64,000 nt of DNA from Aeromonas lusitana (GCF_002812985.1 NZ_PGCP01000019.1:1-64000), one strand, 5' to 3'; shown: positions 54,792 to 63,271, numbered from the stretch's first letter. The notes: generated by a model not told the origin, from the sequence alone. Numbers and translations are program-made.

Positions 54792-56771
54792 ATGCAGTTG
54801 ATGAAATACTCCCCGCTGGCGCTGCTGGTCGCCGGTCTGATGACCTCGACCGGCCTGGTTGCCAAGGAGTGGAACACTGTGCTGGCCCGTGCCACCGCCG
54901 CCGATGGTTATGAGGTGCGCGCCAGCCAATATAGAGTCGCCACCGTCCCCGCCGATCACTTCGCCGGTCTCAAGTCCGGGGAGCGCGAGCTGACCCTGCC
55001 CCTGCCGGATGGCAATGAGGTTGTGTTCACCCTGCAGCCCTATGATCTGCTGCCAGCAGACCTGGCGGCAAAATATCCCGATATTCTGACCTTCAAGGGG
55101 CAGAACAAGGTATCGCCGACCGACACGGGTCGCTTCGATCTCGGCCCTCAGGGCTTCCACGCCATGTTCAGCCATGAGGGCAAGACGGTGTTCGTCGATC
55201 CCCTGCGCAGTGGCGATGGCTATGCCATCTACTACCAGCAGGATGCCCACTCCCGGCTGGAGGAAGAGGCGGACAAGGTGATTGGCAGCGAGGCCAGGAA
55301 GCTGGCGCGCCAGGTGCTGGTGAACGGCAACGAGCGCAAGCGCTACGTCATCGCCGTCTCGGCGGCGGGGGAGTACACCCAGTATCACGGTGGTACGGTC
55401 GCGGCCGGGCTTGGCGCCATCGCCACCATGCTCAACCGGGTGAACCAGGTGTACCAGCGTGACGTCGCCGCCGAATTCCAGCTCGCCAGCGGCAACGACA
55501 CCATCATCTTCGTCGATACCGCCACGGATCCCTTCCAAAACGATGACAATGACATCGACATCAACGTCAATGTGCAGCAAAACGCCCAGAGCCAGGCCGG
55601 TACCAAGCTAGGTGCCTTCGATATCGGCCATGTGGTCAACACAGGGGGCGGCGGTTTGGCACAGCTCGACTCGCTGTGCGGGGGACGTGAAAAATCGGCG
55701 GGCATGACGGGCTCCCCCAATCCGGTGGGAGATGCCTTCTTCATCGACTACGTGGCCCACGAGATAGGCCACCAGTTCGGCGCCGAGCACACCTTCAACG
55801 GCACCACAGACAACTGCGGCAGCGGCAACCGCTCCCCGAGTCAGGCCTGGGAGCCGGGCAGCGGCAGCTCCATCATGGCCTATGCCGGGATCTGCGGCGC
55901 CGAGAACCTGCAGGCCAACAGCCTGCCCTACTTCCACAGCAAGTCCATCGAGCAGATGCGGGCCCGTATGGCGGCCGTGCCGACCTGCGGCACCAGCCTG
56001 AGCCTGACCAACAATGCGCCTCAGGTCGCCGCCGGCAATGATTATGCGATCCCGGCCAACACGCCTTTCCTGCTCAAGGGCGCCGGTGCGGATCTGGACA
56101 ACGATTCTCTCACCTACACCTGGGAGCAGATCGATCTGGGTACCGAGTCCTTCAGCCCCGCCAGCATGATTGACGATGGCAGTCGCCCGCTGTTTCGCTT
56201 CGTGGCGCCGACCGCGGCGGCGGAGCGCATGCTGCCAAGCCTGCCCTCCCTGCTCTCCAACACCCTGGCGAAGGGCGAGGCCTGGCCGACGACCAATCGC
56301 ATGCTCAACTTCCGCCTCACGGCCCGGGATGGCAAGGGTGGGGTGGCCAGCGATGAGATGCAGATCCAGGTGGTCAACACCGGCAAGGCGTTCGGCCTGA
56401 CCAGCCCGCTCATCACGCCGCTTGCGGCCGGTCACAACCAGACCATCAGCTGGGAAGTGGCGGGCACCAATGCCGCCCCCATCAACTGCAGCAAGGTGGA
56501 CCTCGCCATGACCCGGGACGAAGGGGCGAGCTGGATCCCGCTCGCGAGCGGCCAGCCGAACTCGGGCTCGGCCAGCGTCACCATTGCGGCCGGCAACGAT
56601 GGCACAGCCCGCTTGAAGGTCGCCTGCAGCGACAACCTCTTCTTCGCCATCAGCCCGGTCAAGTTGTCCGTGACCCAGCGGGTGGAGGAGAGCGGTGGCG
56701 GCGGTGGTGGCGTCCTCGGCCTCTGGACCCTGGCGCTGGCCCTGCTGGGCTGGTCACGGAGACGCTCATGA
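54792..56771 (+). CDS. Secreted reprolysin-like metalloprotease with GlyGly-CTERM tail
   Basis: 659 residues from ATG 54792 (AAGGA 8 nt upstream). Signal peptide (LALLVAGLMTSTGLVA), propeptide, then a metzincin domain with H323-E-x-x-H327-x-x-G-x-x-H333 (HEIGHQFGAEH) and the Met-turn SSIMAYAGICG. PKD/Ig-like domains follow (NNAPQVAAGNDYAIP, LDNDSLTYTWEQ). The end is a Gly run, a helix and Arg (ESGGGGGGVLGL, LLGWSRRRS), the GlyGly-CTERM signal cut by rhombosortase in type II-secreting bacteria. It probably ends up surface-bound or secreted. Its substrate is unknown. Confidence 0.92.
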   Translation: MQLMKYSPLALLVAGLMTSTGLVAKEWNTVLARATAADGYEVRASQYRVATVPADHFAGLKSGERELTLPLPDGNEVVFTLQPYDLLPADLAAKYPDILTFKGQNKVSPTDTGRFDLGPQGFHAMFSHEGKTVFVDPLRSGDGYAIYYQQDAHSRLEEEADKVIGSEARKLARQVLVNGNERKRYVIAVSAAGEYTQYHGGTVAAGLGAIATMLNRVNQVYQRDVAAEFQLASGNDTIIFVDTATDPFQNDDNDIDINVNVQQNAQSQAGTKLGAFDIGHVVNTGGGGLAQLDSLCGGREKSAGMTGSPNPVGDAFFIDYVAHEIGHQFGAEHTFNGTTDNCGSGNRSPSQAWEPGSGSSIMAYAGICGAENLQANSLPYFHSKSIEQMRARMAAVPTCGTSLSLTNNAPQVAAGNDYAIPANTPFLLKGAGADLDNDSLTYTWEQIDLGTESFSPASMIDDGSRPLFRFVAPTAAAERMLPSLPSLLSNTLAKGEAWPTTNRMLNFRLTARDGKGGVASDEMQIQVVNTGKAFGLTSPLITPLAAGHNQTISWEVAGTNAAPINCSKVDLAMTRDEGASWIPLASGQPNSGSASVTIAAGNDGTARLKVACSDNLFFAISPVKLSVTQRVEESGGGGGGVLGLWTLALALLGWSRRRS

Positions 56772-57097
56772 GAGCCGGTTACGCCCTGCTGTTGACGCTG
56801 CTTGCGGGCTGCCAGGCGGATGCCGGCACCCTGGAGCAGGCGGTGGAGCAGAGTCTCGCCCTGCAGGATTACCGCTTGATCGTGCGGGCGGGGCGCGGCG
56901 AGGTGGCGCCCGGCATTCCGGCGGAGGCACAAGCCGATGCCAAGGCACGCTGCGGGGTGCGCTACCTCGATGGCCTGGGGGATGTGATACGGCCCGAGCA
57001 AAAGGAGGCGCACGCCAAACTCAGCAGCTACGCCGCCGAGTACAATCAGCGGATGCTGGCCCACTGCCAGGGTGCGGCGACCAGCGGCAAGCAATAA
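56768..57097 (+). CDS. Small putative lipoprotein coupled to the protease
   Basis: 109 residues; ATG 56768 overlaps the protease stop (ATGA). A short signal with lipobox LLAGC places the lipidated Cys near residue 15. The mature part is helical with two further Cys (ARCGVRYLDG, LAHCQGAATS) that could form a disulfide. No family recognised. Translation coupling to the protease suggests a linked role such as chaperone, inhibitor or anchor, but nothing in the sequence proves it. Confidence 0.82.
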   Translation: MRAGYALLLTLLAGCQADAGTLEQAVEQSLALQDYRLIVRAGRGEVAPGIPAEAQADAKARCGVRYLDGLGDVIRPEQKEAHAKLSSYAAEYNQRMLAHCQGAATSGKQ

Positions 57098-57118
57098 GCT
57101 GTCCTGGCCGTCATCGAC

Positions 57119-57143
57119 AAAAAGGAGGCGCGCGCCTCCTTTT
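57119..57143 (+). terminator. Terminator after protease-lipoprotein operon
   Basis: The perfect 18-nt palindrome AGGAGGCGCGCGCCTCCT (57123-57140) is framed by AAAA and TTTT. Confidence 0.85.
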
Positions 57144-57244
57144 CATTTTATGGCGCGCCCTTGAGGCTTGTACCCATGGCGCGCACGTCGCACAATGCCC
57201 CCATGCAGGGCCGCACGGGCGGCAAAGAGAGAAGGAAAATCAAG

Positions 57245-57883
57245 ATGATGGACGTAGCCGATCTGCGCCGTGAATACACCAGGGGCGGATTGCACAGAGC
57301 CGATCTGCCGGCCCAGCCGCTGGATCTGTTCGAGAAATGGCTGGCCCAGGCCTGTGAGGCCAAGCTGACCGATCCCACCGCCATGGTGGTGGCGACCGTG
57401 GATGCCGATGGCCAGCCCTGGCAGCGCACCGTGCTGCTGAAACACTACGACGCCCAGGGCATGGTGTTTTACACCAACATGGGCAGCCGCAAGGCGGGGC
57501 AGCTGGAGGGTAACCCCCGCATCAGCCTGCACTTCCCTTGGCACACCCTGGACCGTCAGGTCCATGTCACCGGCCGGGTGGAGAAGCTCGGCACCCTGGA
57601 GGTGATGAAGTATTTCCACAGCCGCCCGAAAGACAGCCAGATCGCGGCCTGGGTCTCCCAGCAGTCGTCCCGCATCTCGGCGCGCGGTGTGCTGGAGGCC
57701 AAGTTCCTCGAGCTCAAGCAGAAGTTTGCCAAGGGCGAGGTGCCGCTGCCGAGTTTCTGGGGTGGCTACCGGGTGGTTATCGATACCGTGGAGTTCTGGC
57801 AGGGAGGCGAGCACCGCCTGCACGATCGCTTCTACTACAGCCGGGAAGGGGAAGGCTGGCACATAGAGCGCCTGGCGCCCTGA
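57245..57883 (+). CDS. pdxH: Pyridoxamine/pyridoxine 5'-phosphate oxidase
   Basis: 212 residues from ATG 57245 (AAGGA 8 nt upstream); the 28 codons above it are not supported. Strong PdxH segments: [68 protein letters not shown] and [12 protein letters not shown] with the final ERLAP. FMN-dependent final step of PLP synthesis and salvage. The stop overlaps the regulator start (TGATG). Confidence 0.97.
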   Translation: MMDVADLRREYTRGGLHRADLPAQPLDLFEKWLAQACEAKLTDPTAMVVATVDADGQPWQRTVLLKHYDAQGMVFYTNMGSRKAGQLEGNPRISLHFPWHTLDRQVHVTGRVEKLGTLEVMKYFHSRPKDSQIAAWVSQQSSRISARGVLEAKFLELKQKFAKGEVPLPSFWGGYRVVIDTVEFWQGGEHRLHDRFYYSREGEGWHIERLAP

Positions 57884-58842
57884 TGAACATAGCCAGGCTC
57901 AAGAACTTCACCGAGATAGTGAAGAACAACTTCAACATCTCGGCGACGGCGGAGAAGCTCTACACCTCCCAGCCGACCCTCAGCAAGCAGATGAAGATGC
58001 TGGAAGATGAGCTGGGGCTGGCGCTGTTCACCCGCAAGGGCAAGAATCTGGTCGGCCTGACTCCCATGGGGGAGCAGGTGATGGAGCTGGCCAAGGGGGT
58101 GGTGGCCCAGGTGGATCAGATAGGCCAGCTCTCCTCGCGCGAGCAGCTCGCCACCAGCGGTGTGCTGCGCATCGCCACCACCCACACCATGGCGCGCTAC
58201 AAGCTGCCGGCGGCCATCACCGCCTTCTCCCGCCGCTACCCCGAGGTCACCATCCACCTGCATCAGGGGGCGCCGGCCCAGCTCGCCCAGATGGTGCAAA
58301 ACGGGGACGTGGAGATGGCCATCGCCACCGAGTCCATGCACCTGTTCGACGAGCTGGCCGCCGTGCCCTGCTACCGCTGGGGCCGCAGCGTGGTGGTGCC
58401 CCACGGTCATCCGCTGCTCGACTGTCAGCCGCTCTCCATGGGGGATCTGGCCCGCTACCCCCTCATCACCTATGTGTTCGGCTTCACCGGTCGCTCCAAG
58501 ATGGACGTGGCGTTCGGCCGCCATGGGCTGAGCCCCCGCATCGTGCTGACCGCGACCGACACCGACATCATCAAACACTATGTGCGCCTCGGCATGGGGG
58601 TGGGGGTGATCGCCACCGCCGCCTTCGACGAGGGGGACAAGGAGAATCTCGTTGCGCTCAACATCGATCACCTGATCGCTTCCAGCGTGGCCCACGTCTG
58701 CCTGCGCAGGCATGCCCACCTGCGAGACTACATGTATGACTTCATTCATCTCTTCGCCCCCCACGTGAGCCGGGAGACGGTGCAGCTCTCCCTCCTCAAT
58801 CAGCCCCAGGCCACCCAGCTGGCGACCCTGCCCTGGCTGTGA
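57883..58842 (+). CDS. CysB/Cbl-family LysR-type regulator
   Basis: 319 residues from ATG 57883, sharing one base with the pdxH stop. The HTH is SATAEKLYTSQPTLSKQMKM, with LEDELGLALFTRKGKNL. The effector domain keeps CysB-like ligand residues (IATTHTMARYKLPAAI, VFGFTGRSKMDVAF, DTDIIKHYVRLGMGVGVIA) and the C-terminal RDYMYDFIHLFAPH. CysB senses N-acetylserine and controls sulfur assimilation; Cbl controls sulfonate use. The real cysB could be elsewhere. The convergent transporter/amidohydrolase operon is a possible target, which is inference only. Confidence 0.9.
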   Translation: MNIARLKNFTEIVKNNFNISATAEKLYTSQPTLSKQMKMLEDELGLALFTRKGKNLVGLTPMGEQVMELAKGVVAQVDQIGQLSSREQLATSGVLRIATTHTMARYKLPAAITAFSRRYPEVTIHLHQGAPAQLAQMVQNGDVEMAIATESMHLFDELAAVPCYRWGRSVVVPHGHPLLDCQPLSMGDLARYPLITYVFGFTGRSKMDVAFGRHGLSPRIVLTATDTDIIKHYVRLGMGVGVIATAAFDEGDKENLVALNIDHLIASSVAHVCLRRHAHLRDYMYDFIHLFAPHVSRETVQLSLLNQPQATQLATLPWL

Positions 58843-58884
58843 GATAGATAGCTCTGTGGTGGATAAAACAACTGCCATAACGAG

Positions 58885-58912
58885 AAAAGAGAGGCCAATG
58901 ACCTCTCTTTTT
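58885..58912 (+). terminator. Terminator of pdxH-regulator operon
   Basis: AAAAGAGAGG (58885-58894), 7-nt loop, CCTCTCTTTT then T (58902-58912): a perfect 10-bp stem with T run. Confidence 0.92.
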
Positions 58913-59054
58913 GCTTGATGGCAGTGATTCATCTGCCTGGGGCATCGTATTGTCGACGATCCGTTCACCGATGAACTGGCGATCGCCCGGGTCGCAGGCG
59001 AGATTGACGCGACTCCTTACCCAGCTCTGGTGACGCGGTGGCTCAGGGTTGCCC
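58913..59054. other. Gap with possible coding remnant
   Basis: No intact gene. On the plus strand the frame from 58928 to 59080 reads a coding-like stretch between about 58946 and 59043 (HRIVDDPFTDELAIARVAGE, IDATPYPALVTRWL) with mostly G/C third positions and no start codon or ribosome-binding site. It may be a decayed gene end or chance. Confidence 0.3.
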
Positions 59055-59168
59055 TCAAGCCGCCTGGGCCGCCAGGTTGACGAAGATCTGGGCGCCGATC
59101 AGCAGGCAGTCATCGTCCGGGTAGTAGGGGAATGGACATTGCAGGTAGTTGCATATCCCCCCCTTGTC
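59055..59168 (-). pseudogene. Remnant: duplicated C-terminal end of an M20 amidohydrolase gene
   Basis: The minus strand encodes DKGGICNYLQCPFPYY then PDDDCLLIGAQIFVNLAAQA and a stop at 59055, no start codon. It parallels the last ~35 residues of the intact gene just upstream (KGICNYLHANPYY, LDDDCLLIGAQIFVNLATGN). Over 60 aligned bases (59071-59130 against 59187-59246) I count 6 differences. The frame relative to the intact gene is shifted. It starts within about 5 nt of that gene's stop. Confidence 0.85.
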
Positions 59169-59170
59169 CC

Positions 59171-60352
59171 TCAGGCGTTCCCAGTCGCCAGATTGACGAA
59201 GATCTGGGCTCCAATAAGCAGGCAGTCGTCGTCCAGGTAGTAGGGGTTCGCGTGCAGGTAGTTGCAGATCCCCTTGGCCTGGCAGCCGCTGCCGAGGAAG
59301 AACATGGCCCCCATGCGGTTCGGGGTGGCGTTGATCATGTAACTGAAATCCTCGCTGCCGGTCATGGGCTGGCCCTGGGCATTGATGCCCTCGGCGGGCA
59401 ACACGCCGGCGGCAGCCTGTTGCAGCCGTGCGCAGGCGGCGCCGTGGTTCTCCACCGCCGGGTAGCCGGCATAGCTCATGCTGGTCTTGAAGCCGCGCAG
59501 CTCGCTCTGGGCGACCATGTCCTTGAAGCTGTTTTTGAGGATCTGATCCGTCTCGGCATCCATGGCACGTATGGTGCCCCGGGCCTGCACGTGATCGGCC
59601 ACCGCGTTGGGGATGGTGCCGCCGTTGATCATGCCGCAGCCAAACACCGCCGGGCTGAACGGGCTGGTGCGCTTGGCGACTATATAGTCCATGTCCTCTA
59701 TGATGCGCACCGCCTCGCGGATGGCGTCCAGCCCCTTGTGGGGGGTCGAGCCGTGGGCCGAGATGCCGTGCACCTCCAGGGTCCAGGCTGAGCCCCAGGA
59801 GGACATGACCCCCTGGTTGAACTTGATGGTGCCCGTCTCCATGGCGCCGTCGTTGTGCAGGGCGTAGACCTCGTCCACCCCCGCCATGCAGCCGAGCTCC
59901 ACCATCTTGCCGGCGCCCGGCACCCGCATGTCTTCTTCGGCCATCTGGAAGATAATGCGCACATTGTATTGCAGCCGCTCCTGGTGAGCGGCCAGGAACT
60001 TGGCTGTGGTCAGCGCAATCGCCATGTGGGAGTCGTGACCGCAGTTGTGGGCCATCCCCTCGTGGGTGGACTTGAACGTCACCTCGCTCATGTCGTGCAT
60101 CTCGAGGCCGTCCATGTCGGCGCGAAACGCGATTGTGGGCAGGCTGGGGTCGATACTCAGGTCGCCGTGAAAACCGGTGAAACCGGGGTAGTCGGTGATG
60201 CGGTAGCCAAGCTCTGCCATCAGGGCGCGGCAGTAGGCCGAGGTCTTGAACTCGGCACCCGAGTATTCCGGGATGCTGTGCAGGTGGTGGCGCACCTCGC
60301 AGCTGAAGTCACGCAGGGCAAGCAGGTCAGGTTCTATGTGGTAATGGTGCAT
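59171..60352 (-). CDS. M20-family (M20D) amidohydrolase/peptidase
   Basis: 393 residues from ATG 60352, sharing one base with the stop of the membrane-protein gene before it; the open frame above that is antisense-like. Metal ligands C104/H106/H109 (HNCGHDSHM), the catalytic Glu pair E139/E140 (QMAEED) and H166, plus the late TGSEDFSYM. M20D enzymes cleave amide bonds of N-acyl or aminoacyl conjugates (hippurate, N-acetyl-diaminopimelate, aminobenzoyl-glutamate types). Coupling to a transporter suggests it hydrolyses an imported amide. No signal peptide. Confidence 0.92.
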   Translation of the reverse strand: MHHYHIEPDLLALRDFSCEVRHHLHSIPEYSGAEFKTSAYCRALMAELGYRITDYPGFTGFHGDLSIDPSLPTIAFRADMDGLEMHDMSEVTFKSTHEGMAHNCGHDSHMAIALTTAKFLAAHQERLQYNVRIIFQMAEEDMRVPGAGKMVELGCMAGVDEVYALHNDGAMETGTIKFNQGVMSSWGSAWTLEVHGISAHGSTPHKGLDAIREAVRIIEDMDYIVAKRTSPFSPAVFGCGMINGGTIPNAVADHVQARGTIRAMDAETDQILKNSFKDMVAQSELRGFKTSMSYAGYPAVENHGAACARLQQAAAGVLPAEGINAQGQPMTGSEDFSYMINATPNRMGAMFFLGSGCQAKGICNYLHANPYYLDDDCLLIGAQIFVNLATGNA

Positions 60353-60801
60353 CAGATGATCCCTTGAATGGAGAAGCCGAGTTGGGCAACCAGAGAGGCG
60401 CCGAAGAAGCAGCAAGTGGAGACAATCATGAAGATGAGGATCACCTTCCAGGACATCTTCTTGAGCTCCTCGAGCTGACCGCCGACGGAGAGGCCGGCGA
60501 AGGCCAGCAGCGGCACGCAGCAGGAGAGGAAGGAGATCTTCGCCACGGCGTCGATGAAGAGGCCGCGCACCGGCGTCTCCGGCAGGCAGATGAGGATGCC
60601 GATGATGGTGGCATAGGCAAAGGCCGGCAGGGAGGAGGGCAGGTAGCGCTTGGCGACCAGGGAGGCGAACACCACCAGGGCCATGGCGACGAAGCTGTCC
60701 CCCATCTGCCACAGCGGCAGGCCGCTAGTCAGGGTCTGGGTAAACATGGCCAGCAGGATCGCCAGGAAGACGAACCGCATATCCATCACGATGCTTTTCA
60801 T
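60352..60801 (-). CDS. Small integral membrane protein, partner of the DUF3100 protein
   Basis: 149 residues, about four or five membrane helices (FVFLAILLAMFTQTLTSGLP, AMALVVFASLVAKRYLP, ILIFMIVSTCCFFGASLVAQ) and little else. The start overlaps the DUF3100 stop (ATGA) and its stop shares a base with the amidohydrolase start. No family recognised with confidence. It is probably a second transporter subunit. Confidence 0.85.
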   Translation of the reverse strand: MKSIVMDMRFVFLAILLAMFTQTLTSGLPLWQMGDSFVAMALVVFASLVAKRYLPSSLPAFAYATIIGILICLPETPVRGLFIDAVAKISFLSCCVPLLAFAGLSVGGQLEELKKMSWKVILIFMIVSTCCFFGASLVAQLGFSIQGII

Positions 60802-61616
60802 GCTTGCTCTCCTTTGGAAGAGATGGCGAAGATTTTTTCGGCGAGCGGCAGTCCCAGATAGGTGAGGGAGAGGGCGCCAAGGGCCGAGGAGAGCAGGTTG
60901 GAGGCGGCGGCGATACTCAGCACCTGCTGGGCCAGTGCCTCATCCAGACCGTTGATGAGGGCACCGGAGGCGGCGCTCAGCATGGAGCCCGAACCCACCC
61001 CTGAGCCGGCGGCCAGGGCCAGCGGGTGCAGGCCGGTGAGCGGCGCTATGCTGCCGAGCACGCTGAACCAGAGGGTGCCGATGACGGAGCCGCACAGGTA
61101 GATGGCGAGCACGCCTATGTACTCCTGGGAGCCGGTGCCGAACTTGCCTTGAATGACGGCGACCGAGGGCTCACGGCTGATGGAGGAGCAGGCCCCGATG
61201 GCGCGGCGGCCGAAGCCGAACTTCACCGCCAGCGGGATGGCGATGAGGATGGGCAAGAGGTTGCCGATTTCCTGTAGGAAGAGCGGCACCCCAACGCTCA
61301 GGATCATCTTGAGGTTGGGGATGATCATGCCGGCATACTGGGTGCCGAGGATCAGCAGGCTGAAGCCCACCATCTTGCCGCAGAAGCCCTCTTCTTTCTC
61401 GGTAAAGAGCTTCTTCCAGCCGGGGATGCGATCCTTGACCGGTTTGGCGGAGACTATCATGCCGATGATGACGGCAAACAACATGGGCAGGATGGGGATG
61501 ATGGCGATGCCAATCTTGATCTCCTGCTTCCCAATCAGGTATTGGGCCACGAAGATCAGCAGGGCGGTCGCCAGGGTACTGACTAACACCGTTTTGAAGG
61601 GGTTGGATTGCTGCAT
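60798..61616 (-). CDS. DUF3100 putative transporter
   Basis: 272 residues from ATG 61616 with about nine membrane segments. The DUF3100 signature parts are EIGNLLPILIAIPLAVKFGF, CSSISREPSVAVIQGKFG and LHPLALAAGSGVGSGSMLSA. The family is described only as a putative transporter. First gene of the three-gene operon; the candidate CRP-dependent promoter lies 63-105 nt upstream. Confidence 0.9.
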   Translation of the reverse strand: MQQSNPFKTVLVSTLATALLIFVAQYLIGKQEIKIGIAIIPILPMLFAVIIGMIVSAKPVKDRIPGWKKLFTEKEEGFCGKMVGFSLLILGTQYAGMIIPNLKMILSVGVPLFLQEIGNLLPILIAIPLAVKFGFGRRAIGACSSISREPSVAVIQGKFGTGSQEYIGVLAIYLCGSVIGTLWFSVLGSIAPLTGLHPLALAAGSGVGSGSMLSAASGALINGLDEALAQQVLSIAAASNLLSSALGALSLTYLGLPLAEKIFAISSKGEQA

Positions 61617-61678
61617 AGTGTGTTCTCTTGTTATGCGTTGTCATACATGCGCCTGGGCGGGCGGCGCACTATGGGGGC

Positions 61679-61721
61679 ATGATAGGAAGGGAGAGACCCC
61701 ATTAATGTGACGTTCATCAAG
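61679..61721 (-). promoter_or_regulatory. Candidate class II CRP promoter of the DUF3100-amidohydrolase operon
   Basis: On the minus strand TATCAT (61684-61679) predicts a start at 61672. The plus strand shows TGTGA-CGTTCA-TCAAG (61706-61721), matching 8 of 10 CRP half-site bases. Its centre (61713.5) falls exactly at -41.5, the class II position. No -35 is needed in that arrangement. Confidence 0.5.
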
Positions 61722-61904
61722 GTGGACATATGGCATTTTTTCATGGGGTATGCCGTTTAACCATGTCGAACATAGGGTTTAACAGCGAATTAGCAGCAGG
61801 CTATGCTGCATGAACAAACCGGTATCTGGCGGGTCGGATGTGGGCTCGTGCCCCGTGTTACCGAACAAGGTCATGGGTGGATCCGTGAGTGCGCAGGGGG
61901 AAGG

Positions 61905-63155
61905 ATGGAGTTGTTAATCGAGGGGGGGCTCTGGCAGCCTCACTGGCTGGTGGCCCTGCAGGCATGGCGCGGGCAGGGGAACCGTTGGCAGCTGCTGCAG
62001 AGCAGGCGAGGCGGGCGCTATCCCGAAGATGAGGTCGCGCCCTGGGTGGCCTGCCCACCGGACGGCACCCTCTCTGCCAGCGCCTTGCTCGCCGCCTGGC
62101 TGGATGGGGACGAGGCGCCCCTCATGGCCAAGGATCCCAGCCATCAGATCCTGATCAGCGCCTCCTGCGCCCTGCTGACCCTGGCCAAGGAGAGCGGCCT
62201 GCTCACCCTGGGGCCCGTGGGCGCGGATCTGACGCTCGGTCCAAACGATGACCTGGCCGATGTGCTGGGGCGCCTGCTTGCCCGGCGTCTGATCATCCCC
62301 GAGCTGCGTGAATCCGGGGCATCGCCAGCCCCCGGCCTGGTGCTGCGGCCACTTCGGCCGGAAGACGAGGCCGACATCGCCCATTACTGCGCCGATGCCG
62401 CGCTCGCCCGCTACACCCTCAACATTCCCCACCCCTATCCGCCGGAAGCCGCCCGGGACTGGCTCGCCATGAGCGGGCGCAAGGCGGCGCTCGGGCTGGG
62501 TTGGACCTGGGCCCTGAGTCTGCCGGAGGATGCCGGGGTCGCTCCCCTGATCGGGGTCATCTCGCTGCATTGGAACGGCGAGCTGGCCTGGTGGGTGGGG
62601 GTCCCCTGGCAGAACCGGGGGCTCGCCACCCGGGCGGCGACCCTGGTCAAGTCGTTTGGGTTCGAGCGGCTGCAACTGCCCGCCCTGACCGCCCGCCACA
62701 TGCCGGACAATCTCGCCTCCGCCCGGGTGATGGGCAAGATTGGCATGCGCTATATCGGGCGACGCCCGGGAGCGGATCGCCAGGCCGGCGAGTTGAGCCA
62801 CTGGCGGCTCGATTGCCCCCTCATGGTGGCGGAGGACGTGCGGGCAAGCCTGGAGCCGCTTCTCGCGGATCCCCGGGTGGTGGTGGCCATAGGTCATGGC
62901 GACTGGACTCGGGGGAGGGAGGGTGCTCCCGAACTGGCCCTGTTTATGGATGACACCAAAAGCGTGGTAGGCCGGGATGCGGATCGGGCGAGCGGCCTAA
63001 TAGTCCGGCGTCACCCTCTCTCCTGGCTGGCGCAGCAGGGGCCCCTGGCCTGGACCCACAAACACGGGGTCTTGCTCAAGGAGCGGGGGGAGCTGGGGCT
63101 CGGCTACCTGCTGGGGTTGCTGGACCCGGCGTCGGCCGGCAATCGACCTGGATGA
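61905..63155 (+). CDS. GNAT-domain protein with extra N- and C-terminal domains
   Basis: 416 residues from ATG 61905 (AGGGGGAAGG directly before it); an ATG at 61803 would give 450 but has a poor site. Residues ~1-140 are a globular region of unknown family. A RimJ/RimL-like acetyltransferase follows (LVLRPLRPEDEADIAHY, WWVGVPWQNRGLATRAATLV, NLASARVMGKIGMRYIGR). The last ~90 residues (VVVAIGHGDWTRGREGAPEL, ALFMDD, HGVLLKERGEL) resemble the layout of a minimal nucleotidyltransferase fold with its catalytic Asp pair missing. Acceptor substrate unknown. Confidence 0.85.
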   Translation: MELLIEGGLWQPHWLVALQAWRGQGNRWQLLQSRRGGRYPEDEVAPWVACPPDGTLSASALLAAWLDGDEAPLMAKDPSHQILISASCALLTLAKESGLLTLGPVGADLTLGPNDDLADVLGRLLARRLIIPELRESGASPAPGLVLRPLRPEDEADIAHYCADAALARYTLNIPHPYPPEAARDWLAMSGRKAALGLGWTWALSLPEDAGVAPLIGVISLHWNGELAWWVGVPWQNRGLATRAATLVKSFGFERLQLPALTARHMPDNLASARVMGKIGMRYIGRRPGADRQAGELSHWRLDCPLMVAEDVRASLEPLLADPRVVVAIGHGDWTRGREGAPELALFMDDTKSVVGRDADRASGLIVRRHPLSWLAQQGPLAWTHKHGVLLKERGELGLGYLLGLLDPASAGNRPG

Positions 63156-63271
63156 GGGGCTTCGCCATTCGTTTTCCTGAGTCCGCCCTCCCATTTTCGG
63201 ATAAAGCCATTCAAGTCGAGCACAACTTCTGTGAAATAATGGCCATCCTGCCGTACGAGGAGTAACGCTGT

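Noticed and set aside
61803-61904. Upstream start (ATG 61803) for the GNAT fusion protein
   Set aside because: The ribosome-binding site is poor and the extra 34 residues show no recognisable structure; kept only as an alternative.
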